The notes under the pieces: generated by a model
What the model was told of the DNA's origin: nothing
Databases searched by the model: none
Seen by the model: the letters and a program-made list of their open reading frames with translations, nothing else
DNA from: JBJYKD01 sp049310025
GTDB lineage: Bacteria > Bacillota > Thermosediminibacteria > Thermosediminibacterales > Tepidanaerobacteraceae
Assembly: GCF_049310025.1 (NCBI RefSeq)
Contig: NZ_JBJYKD010000024.1
Span: 1-51,486 of the forward strand
DNA: 51,486 nucleotides
Direction: 5' to 3'
In this document: one piece after another, positions 8,931-16,906 of the stretch
Position numbering within the stretch: position 1 is the stretch's first letter
How the letters are laid out: each line of letters begins with the position of its first letter
Position numbers and translations under genes: made by a program

Positions 8931-9202
8931 GGGTCTATGGTGTTTGTTTTGTTATGTGAGTCCAGACATGTTTCCGTAGTTTTTCTATTTATCTTTATTT
9001 TGGTCGTTTTGTGTCTCTTGTTTTACTTACCTTCATGTATGTATATTCCTTTCTGATACGCTGGCCTTCTACTACTTTCCGTTTTTCCATACACAGTATT
9101 GTTATGTTCTTTCTCCAATGTTATTACATGTCCGCAAAAAGGCTCGCTTAACAAATCACATTTAATAAATATTATCACATATAAATTATAACATAGAAAA
9201 AA

Positions 9203-9241
9203 GGGATTGAGATTTTTAAAACATAATATATATCTCAACCC
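9203..9241 (-). terminator. Rho-independent terminator after ubiX2
   Basis: On the minus strand GGGTTGAGAT pairs with ATCTCAATCCC (one bulge) and is followed by a run of T (A run at 9195-9202 on the plus strand). It closes the accessory operon that ends with the second ubiX. Confidence 0.75.
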
Positions 9242-9287
9242 CTGCTCACTGGCTATTTTGAACACTTATTTTTAAAATATTATTTTC

Positions 9288-9866
9288 CTATACAGCCTCT
9301 TTCTCAATGGAACAATATCCCCATCTTTTTAGATTATCAATTTCTATCCCGAATTGGTCGAGAACCCTTCCTACCGTCTGGTTTATTACGTCATCAAGCG
9401 TCTCAGGTTTTGTATAAAATGCGGGTACCGGAGGCATGATGGTAACTCCGATTTGCGACAATTTTAACATGTTTTCAAGATGCATTGGATTCAGCGGTGT
9501 CTCTCGCACCATAAGGATTAATTTCCTTTTTTCTTTTATAGTCACATCAGCTGCTCTTATAATAAGGTCCTCGGTATAACCATGAGCTATACCCGACAAT
9601 GTCTTCATACTGCAGGGAGCCACTATCATGCCGTCACATTTGAAAGACCCGCTGGATATAGGGGCGGCTAGGTCATCTTCTTCATAGACAAAATCTGCCA
9701 AAGCTTCGACTTCTTCAACAGTATAGTTAGTTTCTGTTTTTATGGTTTCTTTTCCCCATTTACTTATCACAAGATGGGAACTTACCCCTTTTTTATTCAA
9801 CTCTTCTAAAATCCTTATACCATATATTGAACCAGAGGCTCCAGTAATAGCAACTGTGAGTATCAT
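9288..9866 (-). CDS. UbiX-type flavin prenyltransferase (second copy)
   Basis: A 192-residue UbiX homologue with AITGASGSIYG, SGSFKCDG, PCSMKTLSGIAHG and VRETPLNPMHLENML, so it should make prenyl-FMN from FMN and dimethylallyl phosphate. It starts ATG behind GGGGAGG. It is the last gene of the operon containing the second UbiD, like the B component of the BsdB/VdcB/LpdB hydroxyarylic acid decarboxylase systems. The local base composition is noticeably AT-richer than around the first ubiX, consistent with separate acquisition. Confidence 0.92.
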   Translation of the reverse strand: MILTVAITGASGSIYGIRILEELNKKGVSSHLVISKWGKETIKTETNYTVEEVEALADFVYEEDDLAAPISSGSFKCDGMIVAPCSMKTLSGIAHGYTEDLIIRAADVTIKEKRKLILMVRETPLNPMHLENMLKLSQIGVTIMPPVPAFYTKPETLDDVINQTVGRVLDQFGIEIDNLKRWGYCSIEKEAV

Positions 9867-9903
9867 TATAATCCTCCCCGGTGTTACCTACTTCTTTAGT
9901 TAT

Positions 9904-10968
9904 TTATTTTAGTACACCAATTTCTCTATAATATTTTTCCGCTCCCTTATGCAATGGAGCTCCTAGATTTTCTACTAATTTATCTGGAGTTAGCTCTTTT
10001 AACGCTACGTGGACAGTTTTTAAATATTCGAGGTTTTCGTTAATTGACAAAGATATGTTATATGCTAATTCTTCAGGTGCATCTTTTGGTACAATTACAA
10101 CTGTATAAGAAGTTATTGTTGGTATAGCACTATCGTTAAATTTATATGTTTTAGCCGGCACTTCTCCTTTACCATAGCCGTACTTTTCAACCAGTTTATT
10201 TATTACTTCTTCTTTAATCGGCAACATCACCAAGTCTTTATTTACAGATGCTTCTTGTATAGGTGAAGCAGGTGCTAATGTCATGGTGCTGAATCCATCA
10301 AGAAAACCGTCGGAAAGCATGTCTGATGAATCTCCCATATTTTTGAAAATTACTTGACCGCCCCACTTTTTAATGTCATCATATGTTATACCATACTCGT
10401 TAATCATTCTCCTGAAAGCTAGCTCACCAGTAGAACCCGGTGCATCAACAGATACTTTGATAGGAAGTTTTTTAGAAATGATTTCATCTATTGAATTTAC
10501 CCCTAATTTTTTTGTAACTACAAATTGTAATTGACTTGGATAAAGTGAAGCAATGGTGGCGATATTGTCAATTTTCTGCTTAAACGGATCACCCCCGGTT
10601 ATTGCGGATGCCGCAATAGCGCTATGGGTTAGGCCGATTTGGGCTTGGTTTTGCGCAACCCGGGTAACATTTGCCACTCCATCACCTGGTACTACTGTAA
10701 TGGCAGAACCAGGAAAACTTCTGTTTATGGTTTCTGCAACCCCACTCATAACCATATACCATACTCCGCCGGGCGAACTGCCAGCAAATGTTACTCTTAT
10801 AGGTTTACGATTGGAATTTTGATTTTCATTGTTTTGTGTTTCATTGATTTTTGAACCTGTGTTATTTTTATCATTTTGAGAGTTACTGCCGCAAGCCGTT
10901 ACCATTGTCATAATCAGAAGTGCTGCTATGAGCAACACTAAAACAGACCATCTTTTTCTCATCCACAT
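9904..10968 (-). CDS. TAXI-family TRAP transporter solute-binding lipoprotein
   Basis: The 354-residue protein has a lipoprotein signal with Cys26 in VTAC, a low-complexity Asn/Gln-rich linker (about residues 28-55), and the TAXI domain starting VTFAGSSPGGVWYMVMSGVAE, close to the family hallmark (GGxxGxxY-type loop). It should bind an organic acid and feed the membrane component next door. GGGAGGG precedes the ATG at 10968. It is 13 bases downstream of the permease gene. Co-transcription with UbiX and UbiD suggests an aromatic or heteroaromatic carboxylate ligand; this is inference, as TAXI ligands are poorly known. Confidence 0.9.
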   Translation of the reverse strand: MWMRKRWSVLVLLIAALLIMTMVTACGSNSQNDKNNTGSKINETQNNENQNSNRKPIRVTFAGSSPGGVWYMVMSGVAETINRSFPGSAITVVPGDGVANVTRVAQNQAQIGLTHSAIAASAITGGDPFKQKIDNIATIASLYPSQLQFVVTKKLGVNSIDEIISKKLPIKVSVDAPGSTGELAFRRMINEYGITYDDIKKWGGQVIFKNMGDSSDMLSDGFLDGFSTMTLAPASPIQEASVNKDLVMLPIKEEVINKLVEKYGYGKGEVPAKTYKFNDSAIPTITSYTVVIVPKDAPEELAYNISLSINENLEYLKTVHVALKELTPDKLVENLGAPLHKGAEKYYREIGVLK

Positions 10969-10981
10969 TATAAGCCCTCCC

Positions 10982-12907
10982 TTAATTATTATCTTTTGAG
11001 GTAATTGAATTTACTACTTTGCCCAGGCTTATGCTTAACGCAGCTAAAATCACAGCCACAATTGTAAGATACAATATTCCCGTAATTGACATAAATCCGG
11101 AAACCGCCAGGATAATTCTTTGCAATACATTCAAGTTTCTTCCAAACCACCCCTCAAATGCTGCTGCTATAAGGGCTACTCCAAAAATTCCGGATATAGC
11201 AGCTATAAATATTTGAATTGGCGAACCTATTAACAATAAGGCATTTTGATATATAAATATATACGGCATAATAAAGGCTACCAACCCAATTCTGCATGCC
11301 AAAAATCCGACCCTCATCGGCTCCGCATCAGCTATACCTGCCGCAGCAAATGCAGCAGTGGCTACAGGAGGCGTCATCGTTGCTACCGCTGCGAAAAATA
11401 ATATAAACATATGAGCTGCCATAGGCGGTATACCAAGGTTAATTAATACAGGACCTGCTACAACTGCCGCAAGGAGGTATGACGGAGTTATATTCATTGC
11501 AAGGCCCAATATCAATGCTAGCAACATAGTAAATATTAAAGTGAATATTTCCGCATTTCCTGATAGAGCCATTAAATAGGAACTAAATTTTGTACCCACT
11601 CCTGTGAGATTAATAATACCGATCATAATACCTGATGTGGCACATGTCGAGATGACCAGTATTCCACTTCTTGTTCCATCTTCCAGGGCTTTTAGTATTT
11701 TTGTCCATCCCATTCTAGTTTCTGGTCTCAACCAGCTTATTATCAAAATAATTATTGTTGTCTCAAGCGCAACTCGTGATGGACTTAATCCTTCCATTAA
11801 TCTTACAACCAAATATACGAGCGGGATAAAAAAGCCCAGACCCTTAATTAAAGTTTTTGCCAAAGGAGGTATTTCATCTCTTGATAATCCTTTCATCCCT
11901 AATTTTGCAGCTCTGAAATCAATTGCAAAAAAGATGGCTAGATAATATATAACTGCAGGAATTGCTGCTGCGGCTGCGACACTTATATATGGAACTCCAA
12001 TAACTTCTGCCATTAAAAAAGCTACAGAACCCATAACTGGGGGCATAATTGTTCCTCCGGTAGAAGCGCAACATTCCACTGCTGCAGCAAAATCTGCAGG
12101 ATAGCCAGATTTTTTCATCATCGGAATTGTTATAGTTCCCACACTGGAGACATTAGCTACGGGACTCCCTGAAATCATACCAAAAAGGCCGCTGGCGATG
12201 ATACCTACCTTTGCAAGACCTCCTCTGCTCCACCCTGCCAATGATGATGCAAATTCAAATAAAAAGTCTCCTGCTCCTGAAGTTTGTAAAAAAGCACCGA
12301 AAATTATAAAAAGGATTATGTATGTCGATGCTATACCTAGAGCCTGCCCCCAGATTCCATCTGTTGTCAGGAACAATTCATCTATAATAGAACTGATAGA
12401 AAATCCATTATGCCCGAAAAGGCCCGGGATTACATTGCCATACAATGCATATAACAGGGATAGGATTGATAAAATCGATAACCATGGTCCGATTATTCTC
12501 CTTGTTCCTTCTAACAAAAGTATCATTGTTATAATCCCCATTAATATATCAAAACCTGTTACTACATCAGAAAACGGAAACCGTGTTACCAATCTATTTA
12601 AATTTGCCACTATATAAATACCTACTGTCATAGACAATCCAACAAAAACCCAATCGTACCATGGTATATAATTTTTTGATTTACTTCCCGGAGCTGTGTA
12701 AATCATGAAAGTTAAAGCGAAGAATAAGCTAAAAGTTATTCCCCTATGTAGTATAGGAGTTGGAAAGCCTATAACACTCCATAGATTATACAATGTGGTA
12801 ACTATCGCTATTGTTTTCACTAATTTTGCTAATCCAGGAGGTAGTTTTCTCTTTTCACCTTCGCCCATTATATACTCAACTATATTTACTTTTTCATTTT
12901 GTGGCAC
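10982..12907 (-). CDS. TRAP transporter permease, fused small and large subunits
   Basis: At 641 residues this is the DctQM fusion typical of TAXI-type systems: an N-terminal four-helix part (about 1-165) joined to a 12-helix DctM part. The DctM family signature is visible around GLFGMISGSPVANVSSVGTI and again near AECCASTGGTIMPPVMGSVA, the usual paired loops. It imports the acid captured by the binding protein using an ion gradient. The start is GTG at 12907 with AGGAGG ten bases upstream. Codon use is AT-rich. Confidence 0.92.
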   Translation of the reverse strand: MPQNEKVNIVEYIMGEGEKRKLPPGLAKLVKTIAIVTTLYNLWSVIGFPTPILHRGITFSLFFALTFMIYTAPGSKSKNYIPWYDWVFVGLSMTVGIYIVANLNRLVTRFPFSDVVTGFDILMGIITMILLLEGTRRIIGPWLSILSILSLLYALYGNVIPGLFGHNGFSISSIIDELFLTTDGIWGQALGIASTYIILFIIFGAFLQTSGAGDFLFEFASSLAGWSRGGLAKVGIIASGLFGMISGSPVANVSSVGTITIPMMKKSGYPADFAAAVECCASTGGTIMPPVMGSVAFLMAEVIGVPYISVAAAAAIPAVIYYLAIFFAIDFRAAKLGMKGLSRDEIPPLAKTLIKGLGFFIPLVYLVVRLMEGLSPSRVALETTIIILIISWLRPETRMGWTKILKALEDGTRSGILVISTCATSGIMIGIINLTGVGTKFSSYLMALSGNAEIFTLIFTMLLALILGLAMNITPSYLLAAVVAGPVLINLGIPPMAAHMFILFFAAVATMTPPVATAAFAAAGIADAEPMRVGFLACRIGLVAFIMPYIFIYQNALLLIGSPIQIFIAAISGIFGVALIAAAFEGWFGRNLNVLQRIILAVSGFMSITGILYLTIVAVILAALSISLGKVVNSITSKDNN

Positions 12908-12938
12908 GACATGAATACCTCCTTCTGTTTAATTCTTT

Positions 12939-12958
12939 GGCAGGGCTAATGCCCTGCC
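12939..12958 (-). promoter_or_regulatory. Intercistronic hairpin between zinc ribbon and TRAP permease genes
   Basis: GGCAGGGC and GCCCTGCC form a perfect 8-bp stem with a four-base loop and no T run. It is probably an mRNA processing or stabilising hairpin that separates the decarboxylase part of the message from the transporter part. Confidence 0.5.
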
Positions 12959-12978
12959 GTATTCATGTATAAATTTTC

Positions 12979-13140
12979 TTACCCCTGCTCCTCGATTATC
13001 TCTTTGGCTTCTTCGTCGATGAATCTTTCTCCGCAGAATGGGCACAGGAGTTTACACTGTTTTTTATGCCTGAAGTCGTCCTTTGATGCATAGAATTTTT
13101 TTTCACATTTGGGGCAGACAACCCAAAAAATTCTCGCCAT
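12979..13140 (-). CDS. Small zinc-ribbon protein linked to UbiD (possible decarboxylase D subunit)
   Basis: A 53-residue open frame starts at ATG 13140, four bases after the ubiD stop, and ends 13 bases before the intercistronic hairpin. It contains CPKC (residues 9-12) and CPFC (33-36), a four-cysteine zinc ribbon, plus an additional Cys29 and an acidic C-terminus. Position and size recall the small D component (VdcD/BsdD/ShdD) of hydroxyarylic acid decarboxylases, which is also a short cysteine-pair protein encoded next to UbiD. Sequence similarity to those is not obvious to me, so the functional link rests on context. Other possibility: a general zinc-ribbon chaperone. Confidence 0.75.
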   Translation of the reverse strand: MARIFWVVCPKCEKKFYASKDDFRHKKQCKLLCPFCGERFIDEEAKEIIEEQG

Positions 13141-13143
13141 CCC

Positions 13144-14544
13144 TTACACCCCCTGTATCCATTCTTCCAGTTTTATTCTTTTCATTACTTCTTCAGGAAC
13201 TTTAATGCGTTCGGCAAAAGGCCTGCTCACGGGTTTTGTAGCATCGATGAGCATTTTATCGCCTACGGCGTGAATGGTGGAAGACGGATCTAGAGAACCT
13301 CCTCTGACTTTCCTGATGATGTCCACATCTTCACCGGCCTGTACCCTTGTGGCCACTGCCCACAAAACTTCTTTCTCATTGAAGGGGTCAATGTCGCTGT
13401 CCACTACTATCACATGCTTTAATTCATCGTGATAGGGCAGCGCAGCGATGGCCGCCACTTTACCTTCGCCGTCAACCTTTTTATCTATGGAGATATATGC
13501 GTGGAAACGGCAGCATCCGGATATGGGGAAATGAACAGCTTTCACGCCGGGCACCGACTTCTTGACTTCCTCATATATTCCCGCTTCTTTCGGTATACCT
13601 CCCAATATGGAAGTATCGGGGTGGCCGACAAGTATGTTCATATAGTAGGCATCTTTTCTGTAAGTAATTGCTTTTACTTTCACAACCGGTGACCATCTCT
13701 GAGGTCCATAGTAGCCGGTAAATTCTCCGAATGGCCCTTCAGCGTCTCGGAAGTTGGGTATTACTTCTCCTTCTACCACGATTTCCGCATCAGCCGGAAC
13801 CAGCAGTTTATCGCCATAAGCTTCTGACGGAACCAGCCTTAAAGGTTCATTCAAAATCCCTCCTATTACTTCATATTCGTCGGTCTCCATGCTCACCAGG
13901 GCCTCGGATCCCAGATAGAAACCCGGATGATGCCCCAGCACATGGGCAACAGGCAATGCTTCGCCCTTTTGCGCCGCTCTCATGCAATAATTCCACAGGT
14001 GTCTGGGTGACATCCATAGTCCCAGCTCATCTTTTCCCCGGACCAGCATCCGGTGGTGAGAGGAATTATAGACTCCAGTGTCTGGGTCCGGAGCTATGAC
14101 TGCGTCTACGAGATAAGGATAGCCGTCCATCTCGTGGTGGGTGATAACCGGAAGTTCTCTCAAATCCACCTCATCGCCGACTTTTATGACCTCTTTTACC
14201 GGTGCTTCATCTTTACTCACTATAACGGGCTTTATCAGATTTTGGCTTCTCTTTGCAAATTCCATACTGGTTTCCATGCGCCACTGGTCTTTAGAAAGGC
14301 CCAGGGCCACTGCGCATTTTTGCCTCGTAGCGAACATATTGGTCAAAACTTTGAACTGGCTGAGTTCCCCTTTGAGGTTTTTAACATTTTCAAAAATCAA
14401 AAGCGGATACTTATCCTGGTTTTCCAGATGCTGCTGAATGGCGGTAATTTCAAATTTGGGGTCGATTTCCCTTTTGATTCTGATAATGTCTTCAGGCATT
14501 TGTTTTTCCAAATCTTTGATAAAACTCCTCAGATCCTTAGGCAT
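13144..14544 (-). CDS. UbiD-family decarboxylase (second copy, aromatic acid type)
   Basis: I choose the ATG at 14544 (466 residues, MPKDLRSFIKDLEK) because GGGAGAGGTGCAGGA precedes it; the frame opens further upstream but inside the palindromic leader. The catalytic segment RDAEGPFGEFTGYYG and SSHHRMLVRGKDELGLWMSPRH match prenyl-FMN decarboxylases of the phenolic/hydroxyarylic group. The reaction is reversible non-oxidative decarboxylation of an aromatic acid. It is flanked by a zinc ribbon, its own transporter and UbiX, so it is likely catabolic or detoxifying, unlike the UbiA-linked copy. The actual substrate is not known. Confidence 0.92.
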   Translation of the reverse strand: MPKDLRSFIKDLEKQMPEDIIRIKREIDPKFEITAIQQHLENQDKYPLLIFENVKNLKGELSQFKVLTNMFATRQKCAVALGLSKDQWRMETSMEFAKRSQNLIKPVIVSKDEAPVKEVIKVGDEVDLRELPVITHHEMDGYPYLVDAVIAPDPDTGVYNSSHHRMLVRGKDELGLWMSPRHLWNYCMRAAQKGEALPVAHVLGHHPGFYLGSEALVSMETDEYEVIGGILNEPLRLVPSEAYGDKLLVPADAEIVVEGEVIPNFRDAEGPFGEFTGYYGPQRWSPVVKVKAITYRKDAYYMNILVGHPDTSILGGIPKEAGIYEEVKKSVPGVKAVHFPISGCCRFHAYISIDKKVDGEGKVAAIAALPYHDELKHVIVVDSDIDPFNEKEVLWAVATRVQAGEDVDIIRKVRGGSLDPSSTIHAVGDKMLIDATKPVSRPFAERIKVPEEVMKRIKLEEWIQGV

Positions 14545-14600
14545 TCCTGCACCTCTCCCTTTTAAACTTTTAAATTTCTGTACTAAAGTCGAATAAAAAA

Positions 14601-14711
14601 ACCGATTTCCCCCTCCGTGCATAATGTTTTAATTATATGTTTTATTCGCATTATTCAACATAAATTTGAAATTACCTTTCTACAATGCACGAAGTTGAAG
14701 GGTAAATCGGT
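14601..14711. repeat. 111-bp nested inverted repeat upstream of ubiD2
   Basis: The outer arms are ACCGATTT (14601-14608) plus CCC, and GGG plus AAATCGGT (704-711), with one mismatch between. An inner perfect pair CGTGCAT (14616-14622) / ATGCACG (14685-14691) lies inside, and AT-rich pairing continues in the centre. T runs follow on both strands. It sits between the Lrp-type gene and ubiD2. It may terminate the regulator transcript, act as an attenuator, or serve as an operator; a TTGAAT / TATAAT pair with a short 15-base spacer lies in the loop on the minus strand. Confidence 0.65.
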
Positions 14712-14808
14712 CTTTTTAATATTCTTTGTTTTTTAATTTTGTCGAAATATAATACTTTGTATGTCAATTATCTTTTAAAAACAGGCAAATGACGTGTAGA
14801 TATTGCTC

Positions 14809-15273
14809 TTAACATATTCTAAGGCCTCCGCTCTTGGATTTAAACCCCCGAATCAAAATATAACTTCTGACACTCATAATGCCGTTTAGAGAATAAATGT
14901 GTTCCGAGAGGAACTTTTCCAGATGTTCTTTATTTTTCAGTATTGCATGCACATGAAGGGTGCTTGGACCACTCATCTGATTTACGCTCTGCACATACTT
15001 TTGTTCAGCCAAGGTCTTAGCTATACTTTGCAAATGACGAGGCTCCACATCTATCTCAAAGAACGCGGACATTTCAAACCCCATCTTATAGGGGTTTATG
15101 ACGATAGTGAATTTTTCGATGATTCCATTTCTTACAAGCATATTTACCCTTTCCCGCACAGCTGAACGGGACATGTTGAGCTTTCTACCCAGATCTGCGT
15201 ACGTCATTTTACCGTTTTCTTGTAGCATTTCCAGGATTTTTTGGTCAATTTCGTCGAGCTCGGTGTATTTCAC
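14809..15273 (-). CDS. Lrp/AsnC-family transcriptional regulator
   Basis: The 154-residue protein has an N-terminal winged helix (LDEIDQKILEMLQENGKMTY, then ADLGRKLNMSRSAVRERVNML as recognition part) and a C-terminal RAM ligand-binding domain (about 70-145). Lrp-type proteins sense small carboxylates and wrap DNA as octamers. The GTG start has GCGAGGTG upstream. Being inside the operon between the LpdD-like gene and ubiD2, it is the obvious local regulator. The AT-rich palindrome at 15728-15746 and the nested repeat at 14601-14711 are candidate targets. Confidence 0.93.
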   Translation of the reverse strand: MKYTELDEIDQKILEMLQENGKMTYADLGRKLNMSRSAVRERVNMLVRNGIIEKFTIVINPYKMGFEMSAFFEIDVEPRHLQSIAKTLAEQKYVQSVNQMSGPSTLHVHAILKNKEHLEKFLSEHIYSLNGIMSVRSYILIRGFKSKSGGLRIC

Positions 15274-15310
15274 AGTTTCACCTCGCTTAAAAAAATTTGA
15301 GGAATTATAA

Positions 15311-15694
15311 TTATTTTTTTATAAAATGGCTCAATATCATGTCCGTTAGCAACCGTCCGGAATTTTTCAATCTTTCTATATCTTCTATAGTGGCATTTTC
15401 AATGTGTACTCCTGCAGTGACCACCACCAACCGGTTCAACTTTTTGCAAATTTCTTCCGCTAAAGGAATGGCAATGCCGTCATCCTTATGTCCCAGCAAG
15501 TTAAATACCGATGTAGTACAGCTGATGCTACCGTCGCATTTTAAGCTTTGCCGGGGTTGGCTTATTACCACCGTGCCAATATGGGGCTTTTCTCCACCTC
15601 CCAGGTATATGTTTACTCCTTCTGGAACAACCGTCACCACCGCCTTTAGATTCAAGCGGCCTTCACCAATGGTTTCAACAAAAACTTCTTTCAT
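15311..15694 (-). CDS. LpdD-like protein (putative prenyl-FMN chaperone)
   Basis: A 127-residue protein with IYLGGGEKPHIGTVVIS, NLLGHKDDGIAIPLAEEIC and RLVVVTAGVHIENAT. This pattern resembles LpdD, the small third gene of the gallate decarboxylase systems of lactobacilli, assigned to a prenylated-flavin chaperone family. I recognise this from motif layout, not from an alignment. It heads the operon, with AGAGGTCG before the ATG, and its product would help load or mature the UbiD cofactor. An alternative is a generic conserved protein of unknown function. Confidence 0.7.
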   Translation of the reverse strand: MKEVFVETIGEGRLNLKAVVTVVPEGVNIYLGGGEKPHIGTVVISQPRQSLKCDGSISCTTSVFNLLGHKDDGIAIPLAEEICKKLNRLVVVTAGVHIENATIEDIERLKNSGRLLTDMILSHFIKK

Positions 15695-15727
15695 AAAACG
15701 ACCTCTTTTATAAACTTATGTCTCTTT

Positions 15728-15746
15728 TATAATATTAAATATTATA
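15728..15746. promoter_or_regulatory. 19-bp AT-rich palindrome overlapping a -10 box
   Basis: TATAATATT-A-AATATTATA is a perfect palindrome around one central base, 34 bases upstream of the LpdD-like start codon. On the minus strand it includes a TATAAT that could be the -10 of the operon; no good -35 is visible at 17 bases, as for an activated promoter. Lrp-type proteins favour such AT-rich sites. Confidence 0.45.
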
Positions 15747-15871
15747 CGACATTTTAAAGGTTTTACCTGCATAACAATTGCGATTCATAAAAAAAATCAA
15801 AATGTTACAGATCGTGCTCATTTTTGCTAACATATTTCCCGGGAAATAGACATTTTTATATGCATGCCGCA

Positions 15872-16861
15872 CTATTTTTCGACTATGGGTACAGCCTGCC
15901 CGCAATTTTTGCACCTGCTGTCTTCCATTTCGACTTTTATGTCGTATCCCCTCCGGCAGATGAGGATGGCACCGCATTTCGGGCAGCAGGTGTTGTTTCC
16001 CTCATCGTCGATTATATTTCCCGTATACACGTAATCGAGGTACTTCTTTGCTATAGAGCTTGCCCGCTTTATGGTCTCCACCGGGGTGGGAGGAAGGTCC
16101 AGCTTGTAATTCGGGAAATAGCGTGTCAGGTGAAGCGGGATATCTTTTCTCAGCGAAGACAGCCACTTTGCCAGGGCTTCCACCTCATTTTCCCCGTCGT
16201 TCATTCCAGGGATAAGAAGGGTGGTGATTTCCACATGGCAGTCCCGCTGGGCCCTCTCCACCGTCTGTATAACCGGCGAAAGCCTGCCGGAGGCCAGATC
16301 CCGGTAAAAGTCTTCGGTATAGGCCTTGACATCTATGTTCATGGCGTCGATGTAGGGCAGGATCTCCTCCAGCGGCTCCCTCTCGATAAAGCCGTTGGTC
16401 ACCAGCACGTTCTTCAAGCCTTCCCGGCGGGCAATCCCGGCGCACTCTATAACGAATTCATACCATATGGTGGGCTCGTTGTATGTGTAGGCAATGCCTA
16501 TATTTTGCTTTTGCCTTCTGGCCGCCCGCACCAGTTCTTCCGCAGTGACCCCTTCGGTGGGCACATCGGTAAGCTGGGCTATCTGCCAGTTCTGGCAGAA
16601 CTTGCACCGGAAATTGCACCCGAAACTGCCGCATGAAAAAATCCAGCTGCCAGGGTAAAAATGATACAGCGGCTTTTTTTCGATGGGGTCCATTCCCCAG
16701 GAAGAAACCCGACCGTAATTTAAAGAATACAGTGTGCCGTCGATGTTTTTCCTCACTCTGCAGGTTCCCGTCCGGCCGGGAGCAATCCTGCAGTGGTGCG
16801 GGCAGAGGAAGCAATGTACCGTTCCGTCTCCGTTTTTTTCATAATACATGGCCTCTTTCAT
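15872..16861 (-). CDS. amrS: AmmeMemoRadiSam system radical SAM enzyme
   Basis: The 329-residue protein begins with a cysteine cluster (CFLCPHHCRIAPGRTGTCRV), then the radical SAM motif CNFRCKFC within GCNFRCKFCQNWQIAQ. A C-terminal zinc ribbon follows (CCPKCG and CKNCG). This layout identifies the radical SAM member of the AmmeMemoRadiSam system, related to pyruvate formate-lyase activases. It lies directly after the Memo-AMMECR1 fusion gene, with which it should form a pathway whose product is not established to my knowledge. The ATG start has GGAAGG upstream. Confidence 0.9.
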   Translation of the reverse strand: MKEAMYYEKNGDGTVHCFLCPHHCRIAPGRTGTCRVRKNIDGTLYSLNYGRVSSWGMDPIEKKPLYHFYPGSWIFSCGSFGCNFRCKFCQNWQIAQLTDVPTEGVTAEELVRAARRQKQNIGIAYTYNEPTIWYEFVIECAGIARREGLKNVLVTNGFIEREPLEEILPYIDAMNIDVKAYTEDFYRDLASGRLSPVIQTVERAQRDCHVEITTLLIPGMNDGENEVEALAKWLSSLRKDIPLHLTRYFPNYKLDLPPTPVETIKRASSIAKKYLDYVYTGNIIDDEGNNTCCPKCGAILICRRGYDIKVEMEDSRCKNCGQAVPIVEK

Positions 16862-16878
16862 AAGCCTTGAATTACCTT

Positions 16879-16906
16879 CCTTATTATATATTCCTTATTA
16901 TATAAT
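16879..16906. repeat. Two tandem 14-bp units upstream of amrS
   Basis: CCTTATTATATATT is followed at once by CCTTATTATATAAT. On the mRNA strand each unit carries an AAGG, so the duplication doubles a weak ribosome-binding-like element between the two AmmeMemoRadiSam genes. Confidence 0.5.

Larger units (their letters stand above)
8815..9287. other. 473-bp gap between rpmE and ubiX2
   Basis: The right part holds the terminator of the TRAP/UbiD operon (9203-9241) and the left part holds the rpmE promoter. Between about 8940 and 9190 I see AT-rich DNA with no convincing gene. A 31-codon frame on the minus strand (around 8998-9090) lacks a proper ribosome binding site. The segment might be decayed mobile DNA, but no recognisable transposase motif or terminal repeat remains. 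Confidence 0.5.

Noticed and set aside
8998..9090. Possible 31-residue basic peptide in the gap after ubiX2
   Set aside because: No close ribosome binding site and no recognisable family; could be chance in AT-rich DNA.
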